A stretch of 64,000 nt of DNA. Source: Prostheceraeus crozeri (taxonomy: Eukaryota; Platyhelminthes; Polycladida; Euryleptidae). The number at the start of each line of letters is the position of its first letter. Position 1 is the stretch's first letter. Location: contig CAJQUW010000597.1 of NCBI GenBank assembly GCA_907163375.1, positions 186,001 through 250,000 of the forward strand, in the 5' to 3' direction. The notes below the pieces were generated by a model. The model did not search any database. It was not told the origin of the DNA and saw only the letters and a list, made by a program, of their open reading frames with translations. The position numbers were made by a program, and so were the translations under genes. Positions 35,367 through 46,510 of this stretch are shown in pieces.

Positions 35367-35383
35367 TCTTCTGTTATCGTACT
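35367..35383. repeat. LINE target-site duplication, 5'-side copy
   Basis: It is the exact partner of 33830-33846. Confidence 0.85.
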
Positions 35384-36756
35384 CATAAATTTTCTGCTAG
35401 ATACGCCTTGATGATAGACCTACGAAGTATTTTTAGTTAAACTTTAATTCATCTCGTTTCTCCTCCGAATCTCAATAGAAATCATCAGCCAATCAAGTAA
35501 TCGCGACCAATTAATCACATTGCAAATTGTTGACAGCCCTATTACATACGATTCATGAAATTATGTATGAGTGTTCTTATCCATTGCCAAAAGCTGTGAT
35601 TTTTAAACTATATTCAATGTGCACATGTATGTTTTTCGTGCTGATTTATCGTCAAAAATTGACTTTGCGCATTGTATTTACTCGGAGAAATTTTGTCATA
35701 TAACCGAAATAATTACATAGTGTATAATAACTAGAATGTTGTACCCATGCCTTATTTTATCATTCAAACTATTTCACCAAATTGAATGGCTAAAATCTAA
35801 AGTCTACAAGTCCCAAACCGTTGGGGAAGTTGACGTAATATCAAGCACCTTAATTTCTACTTACAGCAACAATTACAATTTCTCATTTAGCTGATAGCTC
35901 AATTTGGTCATTATGCAAGAGCAGGAATGCTCACAAGATTTTCGAAAGTGTGAATCATCTTGATATGAAATAGGTCAAGAAATTATGTAAATCTGAACAT
36001 TTACAGTAAAAAATATCATATGTAGAAAACCCATAGTACCCCTTTCATCATATTTCCCCTTTCAGAGGTTACCCATAGTAGGAACTTCGCATTCTTGCAG
36101 GTATTCTAGTCTCTGTTCATATTCTTCCGAAGCACAAGCAACATTCATGCCACAACAGCGCACAAATAAACCATCTCAGTGGGATATTGTAAATCACTTT
36201 CATCAAATCGGAATCAAAATCAAAGCCTAGTTTCTATCAGATTATCGGAAAACATTTTACATCATTAAGTTAAGGAAATATTATATCAAGACAAGTCCTT
36301 GCCGTTTACAGAAGACTTCATAGCATTCTTCTTTCTTCAGATATCATGTGGTAGTTACTGATACTGTCACTCCCAACAATCACATAAGTGGTTAATCAGC
36401 AATCCTCGTGTGTCGTAACCTTTTCAAATCTACCATCCGACTAATTATCCTGGAATTGCAGAGTTGGACATTTTCACCTCTTATTAAAAGTTTACGAAAT
36501 GGGCGACAAAATTCGCTAACGAGCTTCAATTACTGTCGTGATACTGATACAGCATCAGTCAGTGCAATTTACCTGCATGCACGGGTTTCATTTGTTAGAT
36601 TTCGTTCAGTAGTGAGTGAAATTTTCTCAACCCTGTAGTAGAAAGTGGTTTAGAAAAGAACTGTCAGACTTCAGATATTGATAATAAAATGACTATTAAT
36701 TAATATTACTAAAAAAATTAATCAGTAATGAAATGGAAGTAAAATGAAAAGCAAAC
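35384..36756. other. Unannotated AT-rich DNA
   Basis: I see no coding or repeat signal in this stretch. Confidence 0.45.
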
Positions 36757-36938
36757 GACTCGAAGAATGAGGAATTGCTAAAACGCTTTCATGGTCGTTG
36801 CCAATCATCAGAGGTATCTATCCATAATTCATCAAATATCTTGAACTTTGTGCAGCTGTCAGATACTTGTTGGATAGTTGGCTCTGATGATTGACAGCGA
36901 CTATGAAACCGCTTTAGTAATTCCTCATTCTTCGAGTC
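36757..36938. repeat. Foldback element with ~68-bp arms
   Basis: 36757-36824 and 36871-36938 are inverted copies: the left arm starts GACTCGAAGAATGAGGAATT and the right ends in its complement. There are only a few mismatches over about 60 bp and a 46-bp loop. It is noncoding. Transcribed, it would form a long hairpin. It is most likely a MITE relic. Confidence 0.8.
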
Positions 36939-37117
36939 ACTGGCTTGTGATACAAAGTTCATTCAATGATTGATAAATGTGTGCTACACCGGCTTCTTAG
37001 GTCTAGGGTGTCTACTAACCAGGAAAACCGGGAGAACTGGGAAAAAGCGGGAATTCCAACTTGCTCAGAAGTTATACTAATAAAGTAGACAAATACGATA
37101 TATAAAGACTACAACTG
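36939..37117. other. Unannotated spacer
   Basis: Includes AGGAAAACCGGGAGAACTGG-type purine/CCGG repeats at about 37020-37050, with no wider meaning recognised. Confidence 0.35.
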
Positions 37118-37260
37118 TGAAGGTCCATTCCCACCGGCCGCGGTGCGGGATGGCGCGCCCTTACCTCTTCAGAATTTTCGTTCAGAACTTCAATAAACCC
37201 GTGAGGCTGTTTGCACAGAGATACGCATCCAGGCAGTTCCAGAAAAAAGTTCTGAAATGG
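37118..37260 (+). repeat. GC-rich dispersed repeat R4, copy 2
   Basis: Shares CCATTC-C-ACCGG, CTTCAATAAACCCG and CTGTTTGCACAGAG in order with 20648-20780. The following 37265-37370 is also unusually C/G-rich (CCTCGCGGCTTGC, a C8 run) and may belong to the same element. Confidence 0.5.
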
Positions 37261-37991
37261 CACGCGGCTTGCTGACGAGATAGGAAAATATAACCCGCGC
37301 CAAGTCGCCTCGCGGCTTGCTCTACCCTCCCCCCCGCGCTGCTGCCTGACACCAGACGTGGCCAGATGGTCATGAGGAGAAACGACTGACTTTTGACATA
37401 GCTATCCGATAATTCTGATCATTTGTAAGGTGAACATGACCAATTGCACATCAAAATTCCTGAACAGTGCACTTTCATACTTTATCAACTATGAATTCGA
37501 ATACATTTGGAAACAAATGGTACTTCATTTGCTACAGAACAAGTTTTGTTTAATAGCAACATTTTTTGCATCGCCTGAGTTTTATTTAAATACATTAGCT
37601 TGCGGAAGTCACTCACTGATTGGATCTACGAGGAGATTAAGTCGTTCAAAGGATCATTGTATTCTAAACGCTTTAAAACCATTGGTTTTTGAAAAATATC
37701 GCAATAAAGACGGGAAACTGAGCCGAGACCGACCGGGACATCTTTCAAGAGAGTTCTGTGGAAACCCTGAAATTATCCATTAGCATCATTTGGTCATGAT
37801 ACTGCCTACATTTGAGATGTGCAGATTGCCATCCTTGTACAGTGTGTCAGGCAGCATAGCCGTAAAACCATGTTAATTTCAAAATGGTTATTCTTTCGCC
37901 TAGCCTAGTAGTTTAATTTACCTGTTACTAGTCTTTCTAACAGTCAATCACCTATTGTTTTAAAAAAAATTAGTTTTCATCTGCCAGTTAT
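37261..37991. other. Unannotated DNA
   Basis: A 117-codon frame at 37430-37783 has no recognised motif. Confidence 0.4.
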
Positions 37992-38160
37992 GAAGCTTCG
38001 TGGCGCAGTGGTTAAGTGCCTGGGCTAGCGATCTTTGAGTCCCGAGGTCGAGCCCCGAAAGTGTCACTGCAAGTCTCCAGGAAGGGCTCGACGAAGGAAA
38101 AGATCACGACGCTCCAGATTAAAATCTGACAATGTCAGCACCGTCCAAACAAGCCACCAT
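37992..38160 (+). mobile_element. SINE-1 copy D
   Basis: The head has CGTGGCGCAGTGGTTAAGTG (A box) and GAGGTCGAGCCCC (B box), the clearest tRNA-like head in the family. The body has a small local rearrangement (GGGCTCGACGAAGG) and ends after CAGCACCGTCCAA. Confidence 0.8.
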
Positions 38161-38795
38161 TTTACCTCCTTCTTTCCTTTTGTATTTTGTACTCTTACCT
38201 AAACTACTAGCCAGGTCGATTTCTATTGCTATTGGTAAATTGTAGCCCAGCACTACTGGTCGCATATCATCATCATCATAATTCATCTTTATACTTCATT
38301 GATATCAATCATTTTGCGTATACTTTCTTGCCAGACCATACTCCAGTTATGTTAAACCATGTTTTATGTTTGAATTGCTTACATAGCACTAACACTATAA
38401 TGAATTCATTTTTTTGCCTGAAGATGGTCTGTGGATGCTGACCGAAAAATTTTGTATTTAACAATAATTTGAATTGCTAGCATCAAAGCATTCCTGATTC
38501 TTTCCAACATTATTTTATCTATCATGATTAATCAGAACATTTTCACATTTTCATTATTTTTTTGGCTAGCCATGAAGCTTAATCCCTATATTTATCATAC
38601 AGTTGATGAAACATGATAGAAACATGGAAATTACGCGGCCCTTTAAGACACGTTCCGCATTATGTCGTTGCAAAAAAAGAATTAGCGACATTCAAAGTCA
38701 TACACTGTCCAAATGCGATGCTATAATTGTATCAGGAAAGTAAATGGCAATATATAAGCTAATCGTGTAATCTAACTTATGTTTAGTTATGTTTT
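38161..38795. other. Spacer with possible retroelement tail motif
   Basis: TGAAGATGGTCTGTGGATGC followed by TGACCGAAAAATTT at 38419-38450 resembles 3' UTR phrases of some Penelope-like or LINE elements. No coding part was found. Confidence 0.3.
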
Positions 38796-38962
38796 GGTCT
38801 CTGTTGTACAGTGGCCAATTCCTTGGGCTAGCGATCTTTTGGTTCGAGCCCTTAAAGTGTACTTGGAAGTTTCCAGGAAAGGCATCCGAACTTAAAGTAC
38901 CACAACGCTCCAAAAGTCTGCAAGTCTTCTATGGGAAAGCAGAGTCGCTAAAGCTTCATTTT
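38796..38962 (+). mobile_element. SINE-1 copy E
   Basis: It has TGTACAGTGG (A-box region), GGTTCGAGCCC (B box), AGGCATCCGAACTTAAAG and CACAACGCTCCA, ending at AAAGCTTCA. A short deletion removes part of the anticodon-arm region. Confidence 0.75.
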
Positions 38963-39757
38963 TCTTCGGTTGAATGATGTAAATTTAATATGTAGATATA
39001 AAGAAATAGTTGTCACTATAAGTTCTTTTTGCCAGTTTGCGGCATCAAATAGCCACAGCCAATCATTTTAATTACCATAATTATACCAAAATACCATAAT
39101 TAATTCATCATTGAATCATAAAGGTTAATATTAAACTGAAAAGGGTGTTTCCATGTCATAAACACATTTTATATACAACTTGCTGTGATAAAGAAACTCA
39201 GATGCATTGCAATATCAATTCAGAAAATACGAGTGTTATCTTTGCTTAAGTTGTGTACGTTATCGACTCCACCTGTCTCAGTTCTAACGACGTTTCAATT
39301 TGAAAGAAATAATACATCTCGTCTCTACCAAAGCAGTTTCATTGTACAAATAAGGATCGTGTGCGGCACTATTGATATCCATGTGCATTTATGTATACGC
39401 TAAAACTCGCTAATGAGTAGTTAGCGAGCGTCCAGACATCAGTATTGTATTTAGGAGTATTTAATTGCTGTTACCATAGAAGTAGAAAGTTCTATTTTAA
39501 GCAGAGTTTGTCACTCAACGATGTTTCTGCAATTGCCATCACTTTGTAATCACCTTTGCTACTGTGGTGATGATCTCACCGCCTTACATGGATGCAATTC
39601 TCTAAATGAGGCAAATCAATCAAATAATGTCAATTGGATGCTTTGGCGCCGGCCGAGGCGTATTATCTGAAATAATCTGGGAAAGTAGTATGACAAAAAA
39701 GAAAATTGACAAATGAGAAATTGCGCACTCGTGCATTCATGGTTGTAAATGTTTAAC
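38963..39757. other. Unannotated DNA
   Basis: No gene recognised. Confidence 0.45.
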
Positions 39758-39921
39758 TACTTACTTTACTTTGTCCCTTTGAAATCTTCTCTTCCTCTTC
39801 TGTTTAGGGAGACTTCTTCAACGGACATGGTCCTGTGTATCACTCACAGTAGTTCCGCCATATCTTCATTGATGACTTGAAGCCATGTCTTTTTAGGCTC
39901 TCCACGAAGGCGCTAGCCATC
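39758..39921 (-). mobile_element. LINE 3' fragment related to the PHD-finger LINE
   Basis: Read on the minus strand: RLRGEPKKTWLQVINEDM, then decayed sequence and the tail GACAAAGTAAAGTAAGTA, nearly identical to the 33.8 kb LINE tail. It is about 160 bp, so a very short 5'-truncated insertion. A 6-bp AACTAC at 39755-39760 and 39922-39927 may be the target duplication. Confidence 0.65.
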
Positions 39922-39927
39922 AACTAC

Positions 39928-41201
39928 GTACCACGTGTAGCTCTTTCCTGGTTGGTTCTTCATCATCTCTGAGCCAATCGTCAGAAGAAACTATTCATAT
40001 TCCAACAATTATCTTGAATTTTCCATTAGGCTACATTTTCGTTTCCCCGCAGTGCTCGATATTATAATAAACAGCCAGATCATCACCGCAGTACCAAGGA
40101 CGAGAAGTATATGTGAATTACAACTTGGCGCACTACGTGATGCAAAGGAGAAGTACAATGACAAGTTCAAGATCATTGCTAAATATGGATAGTCATCTCT
40201 GACTACTAGCAACATCCATGAAAGCGTGGGATTTTGAGATTTTTGACCTACATACCCAATTCAGTGTTTACTTTTTCAAAGACTGGTTTGATGCATGCAT
40301 TTTTTCTAATATATCTGAAACACACGTTCCGAATTGCGGACCTTAACTACCGAAGAGTGGTTTAAGAGGAAAACTCCAGAAATCAGTTTAAGCAAAATTG
40401 ATTTCTATGGTTAATCCTATCAGAGATATAGGTACACATCAGTCAATTTTAAGTAACGAATGCTTTTGTATCTGTATCCATTATGTCTTCTTCTCTTATT
40501 TACAATTGCATTGCTACAGAATGTTCAAAATTGTATTTTTCTCAAGCTTGCAATATGTACATTCCTTCTATTTGTATGATATAACACATTCCACCAGCTG
40601 GCTTATTATCTATTTCTAACTTACTATAATTTATAAGCTTTATAAGAAGAAGAGTACGCTAAAAGGATGCGTAAAGCAGACTTACCATTATTATCAAAAG
40701 GCTTATTTAAATTATGCGACTTTGCCATACATGCAGTAGACCCTGCACATACATATTTGTAATATAAGATGAGAAGAAGCTTATGCATGTGCATGTATAT
40801 ATGCAAGTATAGTTATAGCTTATATGTAATGATTCTTGAATGGAATATTTACAGTACAGAGAAGCACTTGCTTTGTAATATTAGTGCATGCATTTCAAGA
40901 TTATTGCTTTGTATACAATGAAAGGAATTATAAGTGTCCACGCACGTGTGACAATTGGCACTTGAGTATACATTTTCAAATAAATCTTGTAAGAAATGTA
41001 TTTTTGCCATTGTTTTGCACAAGACCAAGATTTGAGCGAACTTGGCATGAGTTTACTTTGACCCTATCAACAAAATGCAGATGCATCGCACCACGAGCCG
41101 CACATTCCTGCTAGGTAAAAGATATTGTACTTTACACTATTCTGTGAAACTCTCATTTCACGCTCGAAATATATCAGCTATAATTTTTCTAAAAAGCTAA
41201 A
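39928..41201. other. Unannotated DNA
   Basis: No gene or partnered repeat seen. Confidence 0.45.
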
Positions 41202-41433
41202 TAAATGAACATTGTTTATATTCGGAAGTACATTAGGTACGAAGCCTTTCTTCCAACGGCCGAGTTGTTATTTATCCCACTCTCATTCTTTTTGTGCTGA
41301 GTGTTTAGCATAGATTGCAGACTGTAACTTTTCTTGAAGGTCTTTGGTTAATTATGTTTTACCCTACCAAGGTTTGAACCCAGGTCTCCTGCACGCAGAG
41401 CGAACACTCTACCACAACGCCACAGCGCCGGTG
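41202..41433 (-). mobile_element. SINE-2 copy B, full length
   Basis: On the minus strand the head CTGTGGCGTTGTGGTAGAGT (A box) and GGGTTCAAACC (B box) are followed by the body, containing the complement of ATCCCACTCTCATTCTTT and TTCGGAAGTACATTAGG. It ends in an A/T-rich tail with ATAAATGAAC on the plus strand. Confidence 0.8.
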
Positions 41434-43730
41434 CTATTGATCGATGCCGATAACTTTGTATAAGACGTAGTTGCTTCTGTACTCACAGTGATATAGCCCA
41501 ACTAGTGTGATTGTTTTGATGATTAATTGCAATTTTCCCAGAAACACCTTTGTCTGACCTGGCAATGCAACCTAATCGATAGCAAACAGGAAGATGGTAG
41601 TTGATGTATTCCAACTTGTGAAAAGATAATTGATTGGGCTACGTATATCATTGACAAATTCTACCCGTGTGTAACGTGGCTTAAAATCCTTGATCTAGGA
41701 TATGCATGTTGAGTATATCAGTCCTTCTATTTCCTGGTCATGGACAATATCACTCTATTACGTATTTTTATCAAGAACACTGAAAGGTTACAAGCGGCAA
41801 ACAAGCATTGATAAAAGTTGATGACATGTCATTCAAGCTCTTTCGCCCGTAGTCAAATATGCCTTCCAAAAAGTTTTATGTTTGATTTCTAGATTGAATG
41901 AATTTTTAATAAGTTTAAGTGCTGTTAGGTAAGAAATTGCCCTTCCAAAGTATTCCATTTGTAAATCATGAGAGTCGTCTATTCCCGATTCAGATAATTG
42001 TTACTAATTGTAATGTAATTACTCTGTGCATGACCGACGATCTTGGAATACTCATGCATATTTCATCCTTGTTCCTTCTTGTCTGAAAGCTCAAAATTTG
42101 TAATTAACTATCTAATCTTTGCAAGTTACACTAAAATTGATAACAAAATCTAGAAGCTGAAGAAACGTGGTTAATGTTAAATATTTGTTAAAATGGTAGA
42201 AGTTCGAATAAATATCACAGGAACCGATGTATCCGTCCATAATTGTGATATCTTGGTTCAGGAAATATGCCAGAGGATCAACAGTTTTCTTGCTTGAGCT
42301 TATAGACGGACTGCATTGTGAAATTGAGTGACGGGTTCTTCAGAAAAGAAAAGTAGGTAAACACGTGGCAACATCGCGGTGTACTCGCAGAAATCACATT
42401 CGGCAATGCGAATCAATGTCGAAGGCGGCATGGCCTCTTTCCCTCGTGTCCAAGCCAAGTGACTAATGAAAAATAACTTTCAACTCACTGAGATGCTCCT
42501 CCATGCCCTTATCTGCATTGCGGCCGATAGGGGTAACGAAAAATGCCCGAAAAATGGAGGAGCTCGGTAACCACAAGCTAAATCGAACGGACACTTACCG
42601 GAACTTTTAGAATTTCTGGTTCAGAGATGAGAATATTCCGCGGATCCTCAGAAATCCTCGGGCCAAATAAGTCTGCCCTAATGGATTCTTTATAATTTTT
42701 CTATTTGGGACGATTGATTGTGACTTTGATTGATTTTTGACTTGTTTATCACCATTCACGTTGATTGTCATCATAACCTAACGATTCTGAAGAGACTTTC
42801 GCGAAGAACTCGCACCAGAATGAATGAAATTTGTGAAAATGTGTATATCAACTGTATGCGATCCCATATTGATAACGGATATGTGTTTTCTTGCTGGTTA
42901 AAAGGTGGAGGGCCGACAATTCCTTTTTCTACTGATCATGCAGACTCTATAAAGGTCTTCATCTGATCAATATTTTCATTATGATGGGTAGCTTACTTAA
43001 AATTATAATTTCTGAAGATTTTAATTGTTTCTCTTTAGGGCCAACTTATAGAACTTATAGTAATGCAAATATGTAAATTCTGGATGCAATCAATTTATTA
43101 TTCAAGTTTTATTGAATAGGATGTCCTTTTTTAATGAGATGGTTTCAACTTTTCTATTTTCTTTCTATGCTCATTTGATTAATAAAAAATTTTGGAGCAA
43201 ATGTACCATTATGCTGTAAAAAATTTCAGCGTTTCGGACACAAGCAATGGGTCCATAAACAAATGACTTCCTTTGAGTCTCTCCCTGCGCGTTGACTGTC
43301 GCACTCATTGCTGATTCGTCACGAAACTTGTCAGCAGTGGAGTGCCAGATAGTTGACATATGTGACGTCACCATGTCTCCTTACCTTTATGATTGAGGTT
43401 ATCTAAAGCATCAGATGACTTTGCGTCTAAGTAAGCAAGATTAATTAGGCATTCAATGAAGTAGCCATTGAGACAAGGTTGAAAATTAGACCAGATAGTA
43501 AAACTATTATTTAGCTTTACATTTTCAAATTGAAGAAGTCTACACCAAAATTTAGAAACAATCTTTATAAACTTTTCATAATCCTTGTTTGTGGAAGAAG
43601 GGCCATAGGCAGTCAAGTTATTACTTGTCATTAATGAAGATATTATTTTAAATAGCTGCTTTATGTTATCTGATATCTATCATGAATTCTAATGACCGCC
43701 ATTTTTTACTTTCAAAATTGGTGCACTCAA
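41434..43730. other. Unannotated DNA
   Basis: No gene seen. Around 42508-42570 GCTCCTCCAT and ATGGAGGAGC form a 10-bp inverted repeat. Confidence 0.4.
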
Positions 43731-43870
43731 GTACACTCTTTTTTTGCTAGACACTCAACACTTAAAGAATGAGAGTGGTAAATGACAACTCGGCCACACA
43801 TGGAAGAAAGCCTCCGTGCCTAATGTGCTTCCGAGTATGAACAGGGTTCATTTATTTTTTATTTGTAAGA
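43731..43870 (+). mobile_element. SINE-2 copy C, head missing
   Basis: It begins within the body (GTACACTCTTTTTTTGC) and runs through AAAGAATGAGAGTGG and GTGCCTAATGTGCTTCCGAG to an A/T-rich end. The tRNA-like head is absent: a 5'-truncated insertion. Confidence 0.75.
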
Positions 43871-44549
43871 TATAGTAGTTTCTGATTTTTCTAGTAACTG
43901 TTTGAATTAATGCATATGAACTCTTTCTATTGAAACTTCAAATCTCATGTTTTGTAAACCATTCATTTTATAAATGATTAAAAAATATTCAAAGAGCAGA
44001 ATTTTTCCTAAATATGAAATCTGCTTCTTTTGGTGAACAGTTTTTGTTATTTACAGATATTATGCATACATTTGAAGTTGCACACAATATACAACCAAGG
44101 CAAATGCAGATGAACTCTTGAAAAATGTTCATGTTGAAAGAAGCTAATTTTGCTGTCGTAATTCGACATCTGCAAAGCTTAAAAACATTCGATTGACATT
44201 CCATTCTGAAGCGAATAACAAATGAGTGCCATAGTTCACTGTCAAAAATCCCAAGAAAACTCGATAAAGTAAATATGAATTTTTGTTTTAAGAATTTTAC
44301 AATAACTTAACAAAAATCCATTTATTATTTGTGTACACGATAAAAACTCAGTCAAATCCAAATGTGCAGTCAGTGCAAGTGTTCAACAGCACTTTTTTGC
44401 TCAATGCCTTTATTGTAAACGCAGTTTGGTCTGCAAATATCATAGAAATCTCCATCTATGCTTCACCGAGTCGATTTTGTGTAAAAGACAAATTGAGTCT
44501 TATTGCAGTCGAATTATGTAAACATGGATAATTGTGATGAAGTCAAAGG
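43871..44549. other. Unannotated AT-rich DNA
   Basis: No feature seen. Confidence 0.45.
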
Positions 44550-44677
44550 AAAAATGTTCTCCCCCAATTTTACAGCCGTTGTGTTTATTGTAAGATACAA
44601 ATTCATCCTAGGTTGATAAGATTAATTTGTATCTTACAATAAAATGACGGTCGTAGAATTAGGAGAGAGCATTTTTT
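44550..44677. repeat. Compact foldback with ~50-bp arms
   Basis: The arm at 44554-44603 ends TTTATTGTAAGATACAAATT. The arm at 44624-44672 begins with its exact complement, with a 20-bp loop. The outer halves (AATTTTACAGCCGTTG versus CGGTCGTAGAATTAGG) pair imperfectly. Hairpin size and pairing overlap with pre-miRNA-like structures, but a MITE origin is more likely. Confidence 0.75.
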
Positions 44678-44761
44678 ATTCATGACTGACATTCCGTGAG
44701 GCACCGTTATCAGTGAATAATTATTCTATTTGCAACATAATTGTAGTTGGCAACAAAATAA

Positions 44762-44956
44762 CTCACTCACTCATGACCATAGCCTCCATGGAAGCCGTTG
44801 GTACACCCATTGAAGCACAGAAGATCTCCATTTCTCCCTGTCGTCGACTCCTCTCACGCGCTCGATTGCCGTTCCTCCAGTCCACTCCATAATGTCGTCC
44901 ATCCACGTTCGTCGGGGTCTTCCCTTTTGCCCTGTTCCTTTCACTTGCCCGTGCAT
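44762..44956 (-). mobile_element. LINE 3' fragment with GAGT-type tail
   Basis: The minus frame reads KGTGQKGRPRRTWMDDIMEW, then RVRGVDDREKWRSSV. This is the common LINE end module G-R-P-x-x-R-W-x-D-D-I ... D-R-x-x-W. The tail is GAGTGAGTGAG (44762-44773 on the opposite strand). CAAAATAA at 44754-44761 and 44957-44964 is a plausible 8-bp target duplication. It is a different family from the AAGT-tail and ATT-tail LINEs. Confidence 0.7.
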
Positions 44957-44964
44957 CAAAATAA

Positions 44965-46139
44965 GAAAGAAGCACATCCTCTGAAAACTTATCAAAAATC
45001 TGAATCAATGATGTTTATTTCGATTTCATGGCATGCTTTGTATTTTGACCAAAATTTTAATACTTCAAAGTCGACTAACTACAACTGACCGGATACAACA
45101 TCAACGCTTTGCCAAGTTGGAGTCCTCAACACAACCTCCTACATGGTTTAAAGTCGATTGAAATTGAGCATCCTCGTCAATGAAAAATCATGTCAAATCT
45201 AATTCGCACTGCTTCCTTTTGTGCGCTCAACTGATCTTGAAATCCATATGTAATCTAAAACCTGATTTACAGATCATGCTGTCAGTGAATTATTCATTAG
45301 AAAATTCTGTCGTCTTCTTGTTGCAATCCTGTGTCAAAGAAAAGCTTAAATTTTCTTTCATGCGCGACCTGCTTGCCAGAATTGACCACTTAAGGCATTA
45401 AATTATGTCCACATGATGCAGTACAACGTTTGTTAAATTGAAGCATATCTCAAGTAAGAAAGATACGCTTGAAAAGGAGTTTAATTTTTGTGCAAATCTG
45501 AATGTGTCAATGTAAGTTAAAGTACCAATATCTGCAAATCAGTGGAGTTCATAGCATCATAAAATAGCACCAACTACAATGCACCTTGTGCATGTCCATT
45601 TCTGCCTAAAGAAAATTAAGCATGGTGAAAAAAGAAAACGTGAGTTGGAGTTCGTGTTGGGTTGAATCCGTTTCTACTTGTACATCTGCCATAATGACAA
45701 CTAGAGTACACAATTGGAGAGAATCGCCTGGTTATGAACCTCTCCGTCTTACAAGTGAATTTTATGACTCAAACATTGCAATCATTCACAATGCTATCTG
45801 TGCAGTTAGTACAAACGTATTTCATATTTACTATCTGGACTCCGTCTTAATTCTCATTCATCCTAAAGTTTGACATTGAAATTTTGCTCGTGCAATTTTA
45901 TCTGATGAAAGTAGTTTTGAAGCACATTGAATTCATTGGCGAATTCAGAGAAGATATTCTTCGTCAGACTTTTTCTGGTGTATTTACTGTTTTTTAAGTC
46001 CATTTGTTTTGCATGGGGTTATAGAAGTCCTTCTGAAAAGCATATAGTCAAATAATGTCAGATTCGGTTTCAAGTATCAGAAATTTCATTTCTGAATAAT
46101 TCTTGACTTTGCATTATATTTTGAAAGATATACATTTTG
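44965..46139. other. Unannotated DNA
   Basis: No gene recognised. Confidence 0.45.
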
Positions 46140-46510
46140 CGGATTGTTGTGAATTCCATGAAAGTGCTTCGATTCCTTCAGATTCGACGAACTCATATCA
46201 TTGCGCACTAGTTTTCTCGGTAATGTTGATCCTTCCGATCACTATTGAAGGTCATAGTACACACACGAAAATTGGTTCACCTGATGATGTCAACACCCTC
46301 TCCTCAGCATTCACTAAATGTAAGCTAGACAGCGATGTGCGACCAAGATGATATTACAACACACACACGCCACTCACTGGCTGCTGTCCAAAAGCCGGCT
46401 ATCAGCTTATTGTATGTGTGTATGCCATTTGCAATGGCATGCGATATACAACTCATCCCTTCTAGACAACGAAGTCTGAAGAAGCAAGTTGTCTAATTCT
46501 GTGATTCTAG
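46140..46510 (+). repeat. Unclassified dispersed repeat R3, copy 3
   Basis: Blocks TTGTGAATTCC, GATTCCTTCAGATT, TCATTGCGCACTAG, CCTCTCCTCAGCATT and TCTAATTCTGTGATT align with copies 1 and 2. It lacks the first ~100 bp of the others. A local palindrome TGCCATTTGCAATGGCA is at about 46424. Confidence 0.55.

Noticed and set aside
44554-44672. miRNA precursor
   Set aside because: The near-perfect long arms and A/T-rich ends fit a MITE foldback better. No small-RNA evidence available.
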